DNA of 64,000 nucleotides from Candidatus Cybelea sp. (GTDB lineage: Bacteria > Vulcanimicrobiota > Vulcanimicrobiia > Vulcanimicrobiales > Vulcanimicrobiaceae): contig DASXFZ010000044.1 of the NCBI GenBank assembly GCA_036489315.1, positions 1 through 64,000 on the forward strand, read 5' to 3'. The notes beneath the pieces were generated by a model. The model did no database searches and was not told the origin of the DNA. It saw nothing but the letters and a program-made list of their open reading frames with translations. Positions 33,232 through 42,131 of this stretch are shown here, piece by piece; positions within the stretch are counted from its first letter, which is position 1; each line of letters opens with the position of its first letter. The position numbers and the translations under genes were made by a program.

Positions 33232-34833
33232 GTGGAAAAAGGTGTGACGCTCAAGGGTGACCGGCCGGCGACGGAGGCGCTGCGCGAGTGCCGAGAGTTG
33301 CTGCGCCATCTCGCACATCCGCACCGTCTTCGCGCGAATCCGCTTGCGAAACGCATCTGGTCTGCATGCGGTCTCGAGCTGAACCGGAACGCTGAGGCCG
33401 ACCTTCTAAAGTGTTTGGAAGCATCAGTGCGCGTGGCGCTCAGTTGCGTTTCGCTGCGCCGGCGCATCATCGTCGAACGATGCGACTTGGCCGGCGAAGC
33501 GAACGCTCAGGTCGCGGCCGATCTGCACATCTCTCTGCGGCACCTCTATCGCGAGCGTAGCGCCGCCATCGCCCAAATAAGCTCGCACTTCGCCGAGGAA
33601 CGAACGCAAGGCCGGGTGACCGCGCAGATTGCACCTGATACCCTTGCGCTTCAGCTCTCCCTCGCGGTGCGGCTGGAGCAGAATGGGCAGTGGGTAGCGG
33701 CGGCCGAAATGCTGGAGAGCCTGTCAGCTGAGTTGGACGACGTCTCAAGGCGTTGCCTGGTCGAGGCTCGGCTGACCGATCTCTACGCTACGGTCGATCG
33801 ATATAGCCTTGCCGAAGAGCACATGCGCCGCGCCTTGGAACTATGCCATAGAGATGTTGGCCCCGCATGGTTGAGCGCGGAGACGGCCGTTTCAGCCGGG
33901 CGCCTCGCCATCGCAACCGGTGATTTTGCCACCGCGCAAGAGCTTGCCCGGCGGTGCTGCCTGGAGCTGCGATCGTGGACCCCGTCAAGCCGCGACCCAC
34001 GCGTTGGTGATGCACTGCTCGGTGCTCTCAATCTCGCGAGCCTAATCTCCATTGGTCGTGGCGACGCCCGTACCACGGCAGCGCTCACCTCTGAGGCCTT
34101 AGCGCTCGCGCGACGGCTGCAATCTCCCAGCCCCGGGGCGTTAACCGACGTGCGCCTGTATGCGGTTGAAGCGGAGATACTTGCCGGAAACACGCACCGG
34201 GCCGAGGGTGGACTTTGGGCCTGCTACCAGTTTGCAATCGAGAGCGGGCAGACCCGTGACGCACTGAGCGTCGCGATTTTTATCGCCGGCTATCTGCGGT
34301 TGACGGCACGGTCCGATCAGTCGATCGGGTTGCTGCAACCATTAGCACACGCAGCCCGCAAGGTTGGAACCGGTGATGTGCTTGGCGGCTTCCTCATCGA
34401 GCTTGGGAGCGCCGCCGCCGATGTTCGAGACACGTCGCTCGCGCGCAAATGCCTAGCGGAGCTCAATAGCTTCGCTCACGTTAGCCCATGGATAAGCGCG
34501 CATGCCTATCTGCTGGAGGCGCGAACTGAGTTCGCCGACCGCCGCTTCGATCGTTCGCTGGCGGCCTCGGAGGCGGCGGAAAGTTCCTTCATCAGGATCG
34601 GAAGAGAGCGCCTCGTAGCCCCTGCCTTGCAGCTCCAGGCCGAGTCGCTGGCAGCGCTCGATGAAACCGCACGCGCGGCTCGAACGATGCGACTGGCGAT
34701 CGAGAGATTCGAGATGATCGGCCAGCATTATCCGCGCCGCCTGGTCTCAGCGTATCTTACGATGGGCTCGTTGACGACTGACCCAGCGTTCAACGTGAAG
34801 GCTCGCAGGCTGCGCGCGGAGTTGGGAAGCTAA
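33232..34833 (+). CDS. Large regulator-like protein with N-terminal HTH-like region and TPR repeats
   Basis: A 533-residue protein. Residues about 60-115 (SLRRRIIVERCDLAGEANAQVAADLHISLRHLYRERSAAI) look like a helix-turn-helix of the sigma-4/LuxR kind. The rest is helical TPR-like repeats (MLESLSAELDDVSRRCLVEARLTDLYATVDRYSLAEEHMRRALEL and later). GTG 33232 follows AGGAG. It is probably a transcriptional regulator, but the DNA-binding part is not a textbook match. It lies directly upstream of the propeller pair 34958/36026, as the LuxR-TPR protein lies beside 10362. Confidence 0.65.
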   Translation: MEKGVTLKGDRPATEALRECRELLRHLAHPHRLRANPLAKRIWSACGLELNRNAEADLLKCLEASVRVALSCVSLRRRIIVERCDLAGEANAQVAADLHISLRHLYRERSAAIAQISSHFAEERTQGRVTAQIAPDTLALQLSLAVRLEQNGQWVAAAEMLESLSAELDDVSRRCLVEARLTDLYATVDRYSLAEEHMRRALELCHRDVGPAWLSAETAVSAGRLAIATGDFATAQELARRCCLELRSWTPSSRDPRVGDALLGALNLASLISIGRGDARTTAALTSEALALARRLQSPSPGALTDVRLYAVEAEILAGNTHRAEGGLWACYQFAIESGQTRDALSVAIFIAGYLRLTARSDQSIGLLQPLAHAARKVGTGDVLGGFLIELGSAAADVRDTSLARKCLAELNSFAHVSPWISAHAYLLEARTEFADRRFDRSLAASEAAESSFIRIGRERLVAPALQLQAESLAALDETARAARTMRLAIERFEMIGQHYPRRLVSAYLTMGSLTTDPAFNVKARRLRAELGS

Positions 34834-34890
34834 AGCACACGGTTCAAGCAGCCCGTCGTTGCGCTTGAACTGCTCACCGAGATGGCAGAT

Positions 34891-34910
34891 TCTTTGGTCA
34901 TCTTTGGTGA
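34891..34910 (+). promoter_or_regulatory. Tandem repeat TCTTTGGTSA x2 upstream of propeller pair
   Basis: TCTTTGGTCA (34891-34900) is immediately followed by TCTTTGGTGA (34901-34910), a 10-bp direct repeat 48 bp before the ATG. It could be a site for the neighbouring regulator. Confidence 0.4.
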
Positions 34911-34957
34911 CATCTCGCCGAGAAGAGCCGGCTCCAATACGGCCAATGCGGTTGCCC

Positions 34958-35989
34958 ATGAATATCTCGAGTACGTTGAGGCGCGCCCTGGGTCTTGCCG
35001 CGACGATCGCGCTGCTCGTCGGCTGTAACGGCGGGCCGCTCTCGGTCCCCAGCTCGGGGGTAGCCAGTCCGGCGCACTCGACTCCGCAAGGGATTAGCTT
35101 CTCGACGCTAACGTCTCGCGACGCGTTCCCGAAGGCGGCGCATCTTGGTTATCGGCGGTCTTGGATTTCACCCGACGCCAAAAAGAAGCGGCTTCTCTAT
35201 GTCTCAGACTGGTACATGAACGTCGTCGCCATCTTCGAGTTGCCGTCGGGCAAGCCGTTGGGACTATTGGCCAACGATCTCCATCAGCCCCAGGGCCTGT
35301 GCGCCGACGGCTCGCACGTGTTTGTCACCAGTACCGCCGCGAGTCAGATCTTGGAATACGACGCCGCTAGCGAGAAGCCGATAGCGACCCTCGCCGATCC
35401 GGGGCAGTTTCCCGTCGGCTGTTCGTACGACAAGACGACGGGCAATCTCGCGGTCGGCAACGTCGATAGTACGAGCGACGGCAAAGGCAACGTTGCCGTC
35501 TATGCCAAGGCGAAGGGCTCGCCGGCGACTGACACCTGCTCGAGCATATTCAGGTACTACTTCCCCGGATACGACGCCGAGGGCAACCTGTACATCGATG
35601 GTCAGACCAGCCTCTCGAGTGGCAGCTTCGCATTCTGCGGACTTCGCAAGGGGAGCCGTTCGATGCAGAACATCTCGCTCGATCAGAGCATCGACTACCC
35701 CGGGCAAGTCCAGTGGGATGGTACCTACGTAACCGTCTCCGACCAGAATAATTCCACCGTATACCGGTTCACGATCAAAGAAAAAAGGGGAGCCTTAAAG
35801 GGCAGTACGTCGCTTGAAGACGCGGATGACTGCACCCAAAATTGGATCGAAAAGAACACCGTGTACTGCCCAGCCTCCGGGAGTGCGGCAGCGCTCATCT
35901 ACGGATATCCAGCCGGCGGCCCGCCGCTCAAGATCCTCCGGGGTATCTCGTGGCCGATCGGAGCGACCGTCGTACGATACAAAAAATAA
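34958..35989 (+). CDS. Beta-propeller lipoprotein, cysteine-containing subfamily
   Basis: A 343-residue exported protein with lipobox LLVGC (cysteine about residue 22). Signature blocks: RRSWISPDAKKKRLLYVSD, SGKPLGLLANDLHQPQGLCADG, FPVGCSYDKTTGNLAVGNVD, YFPGYDAEGNLYIDG, PGQVQWDGTYVTVSDQ and a C-terminal PAGGPPLKILRGISWPIGATV. Cysteine pairs suggest disulfides. The product at 36026 is a close paralogue only 36 bp downstream, probably on the same transcript. ATG 34958 begins the signal peptide. Function unknown. Confidence 0.88.
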   Translation: MNISSTLRRALGLAATIALLVGCNGGPLSVPSSGVASPAHSTPQGISFSTLTSRDAFPKAAHLGYRRSWISPDAKKKRLLYVSDWYMNVVAIFELPSGKPLGLLANDLHQPQGLCADGSHVFVTSTAASQILEYDAASEKPIATLADPGQFPVGCSYDKTTGNLAVGNVDSTSDGKGNVAVYAKAKGSPATDTCSSIFRYYFPGYDAEGNLYIDGQTSLSSGSFAFCGLRKGSRSMQNISLDQSIDYPGQVQWDGTYVTVSDQNNSTVYRFTIKEKRGALKGSTSLEDADDCTQNWIEKNTVYCPASGSAAALIYGYPAGGPPLKILRGISWPIGATVVRYKK

Positions 35990-36025
35990 GCTTTTCCAGC
36001 TAAACGAAGTGAGGGAAACCTTTCG

Positions 36026-36995
36026 ATGAACGTCTCTAACATGCGCCTGTATGGCTTGGGCATTCTCGCGGCCGGCATGCTCGGCGGCTGTAGCGGGTTT
36101 CAGTCGGCGCCCACCACGGTGGGAGCCAGCCCTGCACAGGTGACTCGGGCGCTGCACCCGGATCACCGCGCGTCTTGGATCTCGCCCGACGCCAAGAACA
36201 AGAAGCTTCTTTATATCTCCGACGCAGGCTCGAATGACGTCGATATCTTCGCCCTGCCCTCGGGAAAGCCGGTAGGAACGCTGTCGGGCTTCAACGAGTC
36301 GTACGGCATGTGCAGCGAAGGCTCGCATATCTGGGTCGCGAATTTGCTCGCGTCGGAGATCGTCGAGTACAAGGCCGGCACCTCGACGCCGGTAGCGACG
36401 CTGCAAGACTCAGGCCAATACCCAGCGGGTTGTTCGTATGACAAGACCACCGGCAATCTCGCGGTGAGCAACGTCGAAAATACCCTCTACGGCGAAGGCA
36501 GCGTCGCGGTGTATGCAAAGGCCGCCGGCAAGCCGAAGACCTACACCTGCTCGGGCCTCTTCAACTACTGGTTCGTCGGCTACGATGACGCGGGCAATCT
36601 CTACGCCGACGGCAGCAGCGGCTCCGGCGGCAGCTTCGCATTCTGCGGTCTGCGCAAGGGAAGCAAGTCGATGCAGAACATCTCGCTCAACCGGAGTATC
36701 GAGTACCCCGGCCAAGTTCAGTGGGATGGTAAGTACGTAACCGTCTCCGACCAGAATACCAACACTATCTATCGCTTTACGATCGCGGGAGCGACGGGCT
36801 CTGAAAAGGGAAGCACCGCGCTCAAGGACGCGACCGACTGCGTGCAAAATTGGATTGAAAAGAACAAAGTGTACTGCCCGGCCGACGGTGGCGCCAAACC
36901 CCGGAGCGTTCTTCTATGCATATCCGGCGGGTGGCGCGCCGGCGAAGATCATCACCGGTCTCGACTCGCCGATCGGCGCAACCGTAGCCAAGTAA
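36026..36995 (+). pseudogene. Beta-propeller lipoprotein paralogue, frameshifted near the C-terminus
   Basis: Closely similar to the 34958 product throughout (ASWISPDAKNKKLLYISDAGSNDVDIF, YPAGCSYDKTTGNLAVSNVE, FVGYDDAGNLYADG, PGQVQWDGKYVTVSDQN). Lipobox LGGC. After VYCPADGGAKP the frame departs. Removing one C from the CCCC at 36899-36902 restores FFYAYPAGGAPAKIITGLDSPIGATVAK and stop at 36995. As written, the frame runs on to 37093 with unrelated residues. Only the last blade strand is affected, so some function might survive. GAGGGAAA precedes ATG 36026. Confidence 0.8.
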
Positions 36996-37193
36996 AAAAT
37001 CGAACGAATTTCTTAGGCGGTGGGTCGCTACGCCGGAACGGGCAACGACAACGCAAGGTCGCGATGGCTGCCGCGGAGCACGTCGCGGCGTAAGATTAGC
37101 TAACTACGGGAGCTTGCACCCGAGCGCGGCGGAGCTTCTGCCGGCAGTGCGACTGGAGGGCGTTTTCCCAGCGGTACTGAAGGCGCGACGCAT

Positions 37194-38159
37194 ATGCCGA
37201 AAGCCGTGCAGCTTTCCGCCTACGGCGGACTCGAACGACTCAAAATCGTGGATGTCACGAAGCCCGAACCGAAGGCGGGGGAGATCGTCGTACGCGTCGT
37301 CGCCGCGGGCACAAATCCGGGCGAGATCGCGATTCGCGAAGGTCATCTCAAGGATGTCTTTCCGAGCGACTTTCCGTCTGGTCAGGGGACGGATTTCGCG
37401 GGACGCATCGACTCGATCGGCGCGGGCGTCACCGGCTTTGCCGTAGGGGACGAGGTGCTCGGCTGGTCTGACGAACGTTCGGCGCAGGCCGAGTACGTCG
37501 CGAGCACGCCGTTGCGGCTCATCCCGAAGCCGCCGTCGCTCGACTGGTATCGCGCCGGAAGTCTGTTTGTCGCCGCGACGACCGCGGTGGCCGCTGTGCG
37601 CGCCGTCGCGTTGCGACCGGGCGACGTCGTGGCGGTGGGCGGCGCGGCCGGCGGCGTCGGCTCCTTGGCGGTCCAGCTCGCGCGGCGCGCGGGCGCGCGC
37701 GTCACCGGCATCGCAAGCAACGACAACGCGGACTTCCTGCATTCAGTCGGAGTCGAACCGGTCGCGTACGGCGATGGCCTCGCAGAACGCTTGCACGCCC
37801 TTTCGCCGAGGGGTTTCGATGCATTCATCGATCTCTTCGGCAGCGGCTATGTCGACCTGGCCGTCGCCCTAGGGGTCGCGCCCGAGCGCATCGAGACGGT
37901 CATCGACTTCACGGCGGCGGAAAAATACGGCACTAAGGCCGACGGTTCGTCGACGGCCGCCAGCCGCGAGACGCTCGCGTCGATTGCCAACCTCATCGCG
38001 TGGGGCGAGCTGGTCATGCCGCTCGCAGCGATCTATCCGTTCGCAGCCGTCAAGGACGCCTACACCGAACTCGCTCGTCGAAAAGCCCGCGGCAAAATTG
38101 TCCTTGCGCTCGATGCAAGCGTGTCTGAGCCGCTCCACCCGCCGCGTGCTGAAGAGTAA
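37194..38159 (+). CDS. Zinc-independent MDR-family NADP-dependent oxidoreductase
   Basis: A 321-residue quinone-oxidoreductase-like protein. The N-terminal GroES-like domain has PKAVQLSAYGGLERLKIVD and AAGTNPGEIAIREG; the Rossmann domain has the nucleotide motif VGGAAGGVGSLAVQLARRAGARVTG. Zinc-ligand cysteines are absent, as in the quinone oxidoreductase branch. It probably reduces quinones or enones with NADPH. GAAGG precedes ATG 37194. It stands alone. Confidence 0.9.
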   Translation: MPKAVQLSAYGGLERLKIVDVTKPEPKAGEIVVRVVAAGTNPGEIAIREGHLKDVFPSDFPSGQGTDFAGRIDSIGAGVTGFAVGDEVLGWSDERSAQAEYVASTPLRLIPKPPSLDWYRAGSLFVAATTAVAAVRAVALRPGDVVAVGGAAGGVGSLAVQLARRAGARVTGIASNDNADFLHSVGVEPVAYGDGLAERLHALSPRGFDAFIDLFGSGYVDLAVALGVAPERIETVIDFTAAEKYGTKADGSSTAASRETLASIANLIAWGELVMPLAAIYPFAAVKDAYTELARRKARGKIVLALDASVSEPLHPPRAEE

Positions 38160-38188
38160 GCCGCTTAACTCGGTCTGCCTGCGGCGTT

Positions 38189-38218
38189 TTGACAAGGTGA
38201 GACCGCCTCTGATAGTCT
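38189..38218 (+). promoter_or_regulatory. Promoter of the Xre-RES operon, leaderless
   Basis: Consensus TTGACA (38189-38194), an 18-bp spacer, TAGTCT (38213-38218), then 6 nt to ATG 38225. Transcription should begin at or next to the start codon, and no Shine-Dalgarno is present. Confidence 0.65.
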
Positions 38219-38224
38219 AGACAA

Positions 38225-38674
38225 ATGGCATACCCTGACGTGTCATCTGTCAAGCGCGGGGGCGCGCGAACGCTCATTCGTGACCTTCTGCGCCAAGGGA
38301 AACCCAGTGATGATGCGATCATCGACGCGGTTGGCCGAGGTCTGCCCCCGTCGGCGCTCGACGACCTTCTCGATGCCGGGCTCTCCGAAGACGAGGTCGC
38401 CGGCGTAATCGGATTCTCCGTGCGCACGCTGCACCGCAAGCGCGATCGCGGCGTGCGGCTCGACGTCGCCGAAGGTGATCGCGCGGTCCGGCTGGCCAGG
38501 ATTCTCGCCGAGGCCGACCTCTATATCGGTGCGCGAGGCCGCGCGCTGCACTGGCTGCGAGCAGGGAACTGGAGCCTCGGCGGCCGCACGCCGTTAGAAT
38601 TGCTCGCCACCGAGCCGGGCGTGGAAATGGTACGCCAGGTCCTCGCCACGATCGCGTACGGCGGCGTTGCGTGA
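38225..38674 (+). CDS. Antitoxin, Xre/MbcA/ParS family
   Basis: A 149-residue antitoxin of the RES-Xre type: N-terminal HTH (SALDDLLDAGLSEDEVAGVIGFSVRTLHRKR) and C-terminal MbcA/ParS toxin-binding domain (LARILAEADLYIGARGRALHWLRAGNWSLGGRTPLELLATEPGVEMV). It neutralises the adjacent toxin and probably represses the operon. The start lies 6 nt after the -10. Its TGA overlaps the toxin GTG (GTGA, 38671-38674). Confidence 0.93.
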   Translation: MAYPDVSSVKRGGARTLIRDLLRQGKPSDDAIIDAVGRGLPPSALDDLLDAGLSEDEVAGVIGFSVRTLHRKRDRGVRLDVAEGDRAVRLARILAEADLYIGARGRALHWLRAGNWSLGGRTPLELLATEPGVEMVRQVLATIAYGGVA

Positions 38675-39138
38675 TCGAGGTGTGGCGATTGGTGCGCACG
38701 CACTTTTGCCCGACGCCGGCGTCGGCCTTTAGTGGAGACGGCGCGGCAATCGCCGGCGGCCGTTGGAATCGCAAAGGAACGCGCGCCGTCTATGCGTCAT
38801 CCTCGAGATCGCTTGCGATCTTGGAGATTCTCGCGAGCATCGATCGTTCCGACGCACCTGCCGACTACGCATTTGCGGGCGCGCTGCTCGAAGAGGCCAA
38901 CGCCGTGCGCCTTCCCTCGCTGCCCTCGGGCTGGCGCAGCGCTGTGCGCTCGGAAGCGACGGTAGAGATCGGGCAACGATTCATCGCGGAGGGATCCGCA
39001 CTGGCGCTCGCCGTGCCGTCCGCAATCGTGCCTGCGGAATTTAACTACCTCATCAACCCCCTGCACAGCCGTTTCGCCGCCATCAAAATCGCCAAGGCCT
39101 TCGAACCGTTTGCCTTCGACGAGCGCATCTTCACGTGA
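38671..39138 (+). CDS. RES-domain toxin (NAD-degrading)
   Basis: A 155-residue RES toxin; family members deplete NAD by phosphorolysis or hydrolysis. The conserved Arg, Tyr and Ser are in GGRWNRKGTRAVYASSSRSLAILEIL with a downstream Glu, and the RES fold C-terminus is complete. The GTG start overlaps the antitoxin stop, and its own stop overlaps the recQ-type gene start (GTGA). A truncated near-identical copy is at 32744-33045. Confidence 0.93.
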   Translation: MIEVWRLVRTHFCPTPASAFSGDGAAIAGGRWNRKGTRAVYASSSRSLAILEILASIDRSDAPADYAFAGALLEEANAVRLPSLPSGWRSAVRSEATVEIGQRFIAEGSALALAVPSAIVPAEFNYLINPLHSRFAAIKIAKAFEPFAFDERIFT

Positions 39139-40997
39139 CGACGGCCGGCGGCATGACACTTGACGACGCGCTGAACCATCACTTCGGGTACCAAACGTTT
39201 CTGCCGCTGCAGCGCGAAATTGCCGAGGCAACCCTTGCCGGCCGCGACGCGCTCGCGCTGCTGCCGACCGGCGGCGGGAAATCGTTGTGCTATCAGTTAC
39301 CCGCGCTTCTGGAAGACGGCTTGACGTTAGTCGTCTCGCCGTTGATCGCGCTGATGAAGGACCAGGTCGACGCCCTCGAGGCCAACGGGATCCCCGCGAC
39401 GTTCCTTAACAGCTCGATCGACTCCGTCACGGCTGCGCAACGGCTGGAGGGGCTCGATCGCGGCGAGTACCGGCTGCTCTACGTCGCACCCGAGCGCATC
39501 GTTCTCTCCGGCTTTCTGGCCGGTTTGCAGCGCTGGAACCTCCGCCGCATTGCCGTCGACGAAGCGCACTGTATTAGCGAGTGGGGTCACGACTTTCGTC
39601 CGGAGTACCGCCGCATCTCCTCTTTACGCGCACTGCATCCGGAGGTTCCGATCCTCGCGCTCACCGCGACGGCCACCCAGCGCGTGCGCGACGACATCGA
39701 GCGTTTTCTCGAGCTGCGCAGCCCGGAGCGCTTCGTCGCGAGCTTCAACCGGCCCAACCTCCGCTACAGCGTCTTCGAGAAGCGCGAGGCCGTGGGTCAG
39801 CTGGTCGCCTGGGCGCAAGCGCGCTCGACCGAGAGTGGGATCGTCTACGCGCAGAGTCGCGACTCCGTCGAGCAGCTCGCGCGCAAGCTTTCGGCGAGCG
39901 GCATCTCGGCCTTGCCATACCACGCGGGCCTGTCGTCCCGAGAGCGATCGCGCAACCAAGAGCTCTTCATTCGCGACGAGGTCCGGGTGATCTGCGCGAC
40001 CATCGCCTTCGGCATGGGCATCAATAAGCCCAACGTGCGCTATGTCGTCCACTTCGACGTTCCCAAGAACTTGGAGGGCTACTATCAGGAGACCGGGCGC
40101 GCCGGTCGCGACGGGCTGCCCAGCGAGTGCGCCTTGTTCTTGAGCGGTGGCGACGCTGCCAAGCAGCGATTCTTCATCCGCCAAATCGCCGACGACAAGG
40201 AGCGCGCTCAGGCAGAGCGTCTGCTGCGCCAAATGCTGGACTTCGCCGCAACCCCGCTCTGCCGCCGAGCGCATCTGCTGCAGTACTTCGGTGAAGAGCA
40301 GGTCGCGCAGAACTGCGGCAGCTGTGACAACTGCCTGCAGCCGGTCGAGCAGATCGATGGCACGCTGCTCGCCGCTAAGATGCTCTCCTGCGTCTACCGG
40401 GTACGCGAGCACCGGGGATTCTCGACCGGAGGGCATCACGTGATCGACGTCCTACGCGGTGAGCGCAGCGAAAAGGTACTCTCGTGGGGGCACGAGCGCT
40501 TGTCGACGTTCGGCATCGGAAAGGATCAGAGCAAAGAGCAGTGGATGGCCGTGCTCTCCGAGCTTCTGCGGACCGGCTGCATTGAGGAGGGCGAATACCG
40601 CACAGTCGTGCTAACAGAGGAGGGGCGACGTGCACTCAAAGAGCAGCGTGAGTTTTTCTTCGCGATGCCGCGGGCGGTCCTTAAGGGGAAGAAGCGCCGC
40701 GGCCGCAAAGCCGCTGGCGAAACCGTCACCGCGACCGGCGACGAAGCGCTATTCGAAAGGTTGCGCGCGCTGCGCAAGCGGTTGGCCGACGAACAGGGCG
40801 TTCCGCCCTATGTGATCTTCTCCGATGCCACGTTGCGCGAGATGGCGGCGAGCCAGCCATCGACGCTCACGGCCTTCCGGCAGATCGGCGGCGTCGGCGA
40901 CGTCAAACTCGAACGCTACGGCGACATCTTCCTAGAGGCAATCCAAAGGCAGGGCGAACGCACGATTCCCCAGGACGAAGCCGTACGGGGGCAGTAA
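39135..40997 (+). CDS. recQ: RecQ-family ATP-dependent DNA helicase
   Basis: A 620-residue 3'-5' DNA helicase used in recombination and fork repair. Walker A LLPTGGGKSLCYQ (about 43-55), motif II VDEAHCISEWGHDFRPEY, motif VI YYQETGRAGRDG, zinc-binding CGSCDNC in the RQC region, and a C-terminal HRDC domain (LRALRKRLADEQGVPPYVIFSDATLREMA). GTG 39135 overlaps the RES toxin stop by 4 bp, so it is translated in the toxin operon and may share its leaderless promoter. All motifs are intact. Confidence 0.95.
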   Translation: MTTAGGMTLDDALNHHFGYQTFLPLQREIAEATLAGRDALALLPTGGGKSLCYQLPALLEDGLTLVVSPLIALMKDQVDALEANGIPATFLNSSIDSVTAAQRLEGLDRGEYRLLYVAPERIVLSGFLAGLQRWNLRRIAVDEAHCISEWGHDFRPEYRRISSLRALHPEVPILALTATATQRVRDDIERFLELRSPERFVASFNRPNLRYSVFEKREAVGQLVAWAQARSTESGIVYAQSRDSVEQLARKLSASGISALPYHAGLSSRERSRNQELFIRDEVRVICATIAFGMGINKPNVRYVVHFDVPKNLEGYYQETGRAGRDGLPSECALFLSGGDAAKQRFFIRQIADDKERAQAERLLRQMLDFAATPLCRRAHLLQYFGEEQVAQNCGSCDNCLQPVEQIDGTLLAAKMLSCVYRVREHRGFSTGGHHVIDVLRGERSEKVLSWGHERLSTFGIGKDQSKEQWMAVLSELLRTGCIEEGEYRTVVLTEEGRRALKEQREFFFAMPRAVLKGKKRRGRKAAGETVTATGDEALFERLRALRKRLADEQGVPPYVIFSDATLREMAASQPSTLTAFRQIGGVGDVKLERYGDIFLEAIQRQGERTIPQDEAVRGQ

Positions 40998-41076
40998 CCT
41001 CTGCGTACGATTCTTCACGGATGTGGGGCGAGTTGGGGATCGATCCAAAACCCCGGCAAATTGAACTGGGGCTTGA

Positions 41077-41505
41077 CTATATGGCCTTTCGCGGGCGACC
41101 GCCTTTCACTCCGTTGATTCTGGCGGCCGTGGCCTTCGCCGCAGATTTGCTTTCGCCGGCGTGTCGCGCAAGTTCGGACATCCAACGCTTTCCTCCGTAG
41201 ACCCCGTGCAGCAGCGACACTATCGTGAAGTCGGCGTCCAGTTCGGGCCAGCTCACGACGGTTCCCTTCGCGTCAATGCGTGCACGCCGAAGCTGTGCGG
41301 GTGACGCAGCGCGCAGTCCCTGAAGAAGCCGCCGGGGTATGATCAGCGCCGCGCCGTTGTTCATCTCGATGAGCACTGCACCTCGGGAGGGCAGGAAACG
41401 CACCGATGTCGCAAGCGGCTCCGCGCGTAGGCGCTTTTCGCGGCGTCGATAGGCGGCATCAATCTGCACATTCGTGAGCGGCCGGCGAGCCTTTGTCGAG
41501 TTCAT
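41077..41505 (-). CDS. DUF2442-domain protein
   Basis: A 142-residue protein with a central DUF2442 domain (TSVRFLPSRGAVLIEMNNGAALIIPRRLLQGL and VVSWPELDADFTIVSLLHGVYG) and a basic C-terminal tail (AKATAARINGVKGGRPRK) like small DNA-binding tails. DUF2442 genes commonly follow DUF4160 genes, and the pair has been proposed as toxin-antitoxin-like. ATG 41505 overlaps the DUF4160 stop (TGATG). It is convergent with the recQ operon. Confidence 0.85.
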   Translation of the reverse strand: MNSTKARRPLTNVQIDAAYRRREKRLRAEPLATSVRFLPSRGAVLIEMNNGAALIIPRRLLQGLRAASPAQLRRARIDAKGTVVSWPELDADFTIVSLLHGVYGGKRWMSELARHAGESKSAAKATAARINGVKGGRPRKAI

Positions 41506-41712
41506 CAGCAATACCGTTCCCAAAGTTCCTCGAGCTCAGCGAAGTGGTCGATTACGAGCATTTCCGCTTCCCGCACCTGCCTCCGCGTAAGCGCTCGGTC
41601 GAAACACCGCCTCATCAGCGCCAGCGCTGCCGTGCCTGGCGTGCACGTGTCGAGGCTCGTGATCGCCCGGAATTACCGTTAGGCGCCACGCGCCGACTCT
41701 GATCGATGGCAC
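41505..41712 (-). pseudogene. DUF4160-domain protein, frameshifted
   Basis: From GTG 41712 the frame reads VPSIRVGAWRLTVIPGDHEPRHVHARHGS, the start of DUF4160 (DHEP-x-HVH signature). The family C-terminus is found in the next frame: ALALMRRCFDRALTRRQVREAEMLVIDHFAELEELWERYC, ending at TGA 41507-41505. The total span of 208 nt is one base too long, so a +1 change lies near 41620. The stop overlaps the DUF2442 ATG. A 21-bp palindrome sits just upstream. Too short and broken to be called by frame length alone. Confidence 0.7.
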
Positions 41713-41720
41713 CTAGTACA

Positions 41721-41741
41721 ATAACCCAACGGTTAGGTTAT
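41721..41741. promoter_or_regulatory. 21-bp palindromic operator, ATAACC-N9-GGTTAT
   Basis: Imperfect palindrome with an odd centre, three mismatched base pairs in the interior, 9 bp upstream of the DUF4160 start. The position fits autoregulation of the DUF4160-DUF2442 pair. Confidence 0.5.
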
Positions 41742-42131
41742 GTCTAGGTGTTCACCTTCTGCGCGGCCTTTTAAGCTCAAGCGCCACGTCGAAGCCTTTC
41801 TCGGCGCGACGCGAGCTGCCCCGATAGGGCGGTAGCCTCGTGGCCGTCGGGCAATGCTTCGCACGCCGCTGCAAATCGCGATCCGACGGATTCCGCTGGG
41901 CGCGCGCTCGTCGATTTTCCGTTACGCAACGAAGCTTGTGCTCTGCAACGCCGAGAACCGCGAAAAAGCCGATGGCATCTGGGTAATTTGCCTCATAGGC
42001 ATGGGTCGTAAGGCCCGTATACGCTTGATTGACAAAGCCGAGAGAAAGGCGCAGGATTGCTCGGAGGGCGTTTAAGCTTCGTGCGCTATGCACGGGCGTT
42101 AAACGGTTTCCGCCTCTGAAAAGGAGCTGTT
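41742..42131. other. 390-bp region without a supported gene
   Basis: Short frames on both strands have no recognisable homology. Near its end CGTTTAA (42069-42075) and TTAAACG (42099-42105) form an inverted repeat, and GGGCGTT occurs twice 28 bp apart, upstream of the GloVer lipoprotein; these may be promoter elements. Confidence 0.35.

Noticed and set aside
41752-42093. Short open frames on both strands before the GloVer gene
   Set aside because: No homology, no ribosome site and no consistent codon bias on either strand.
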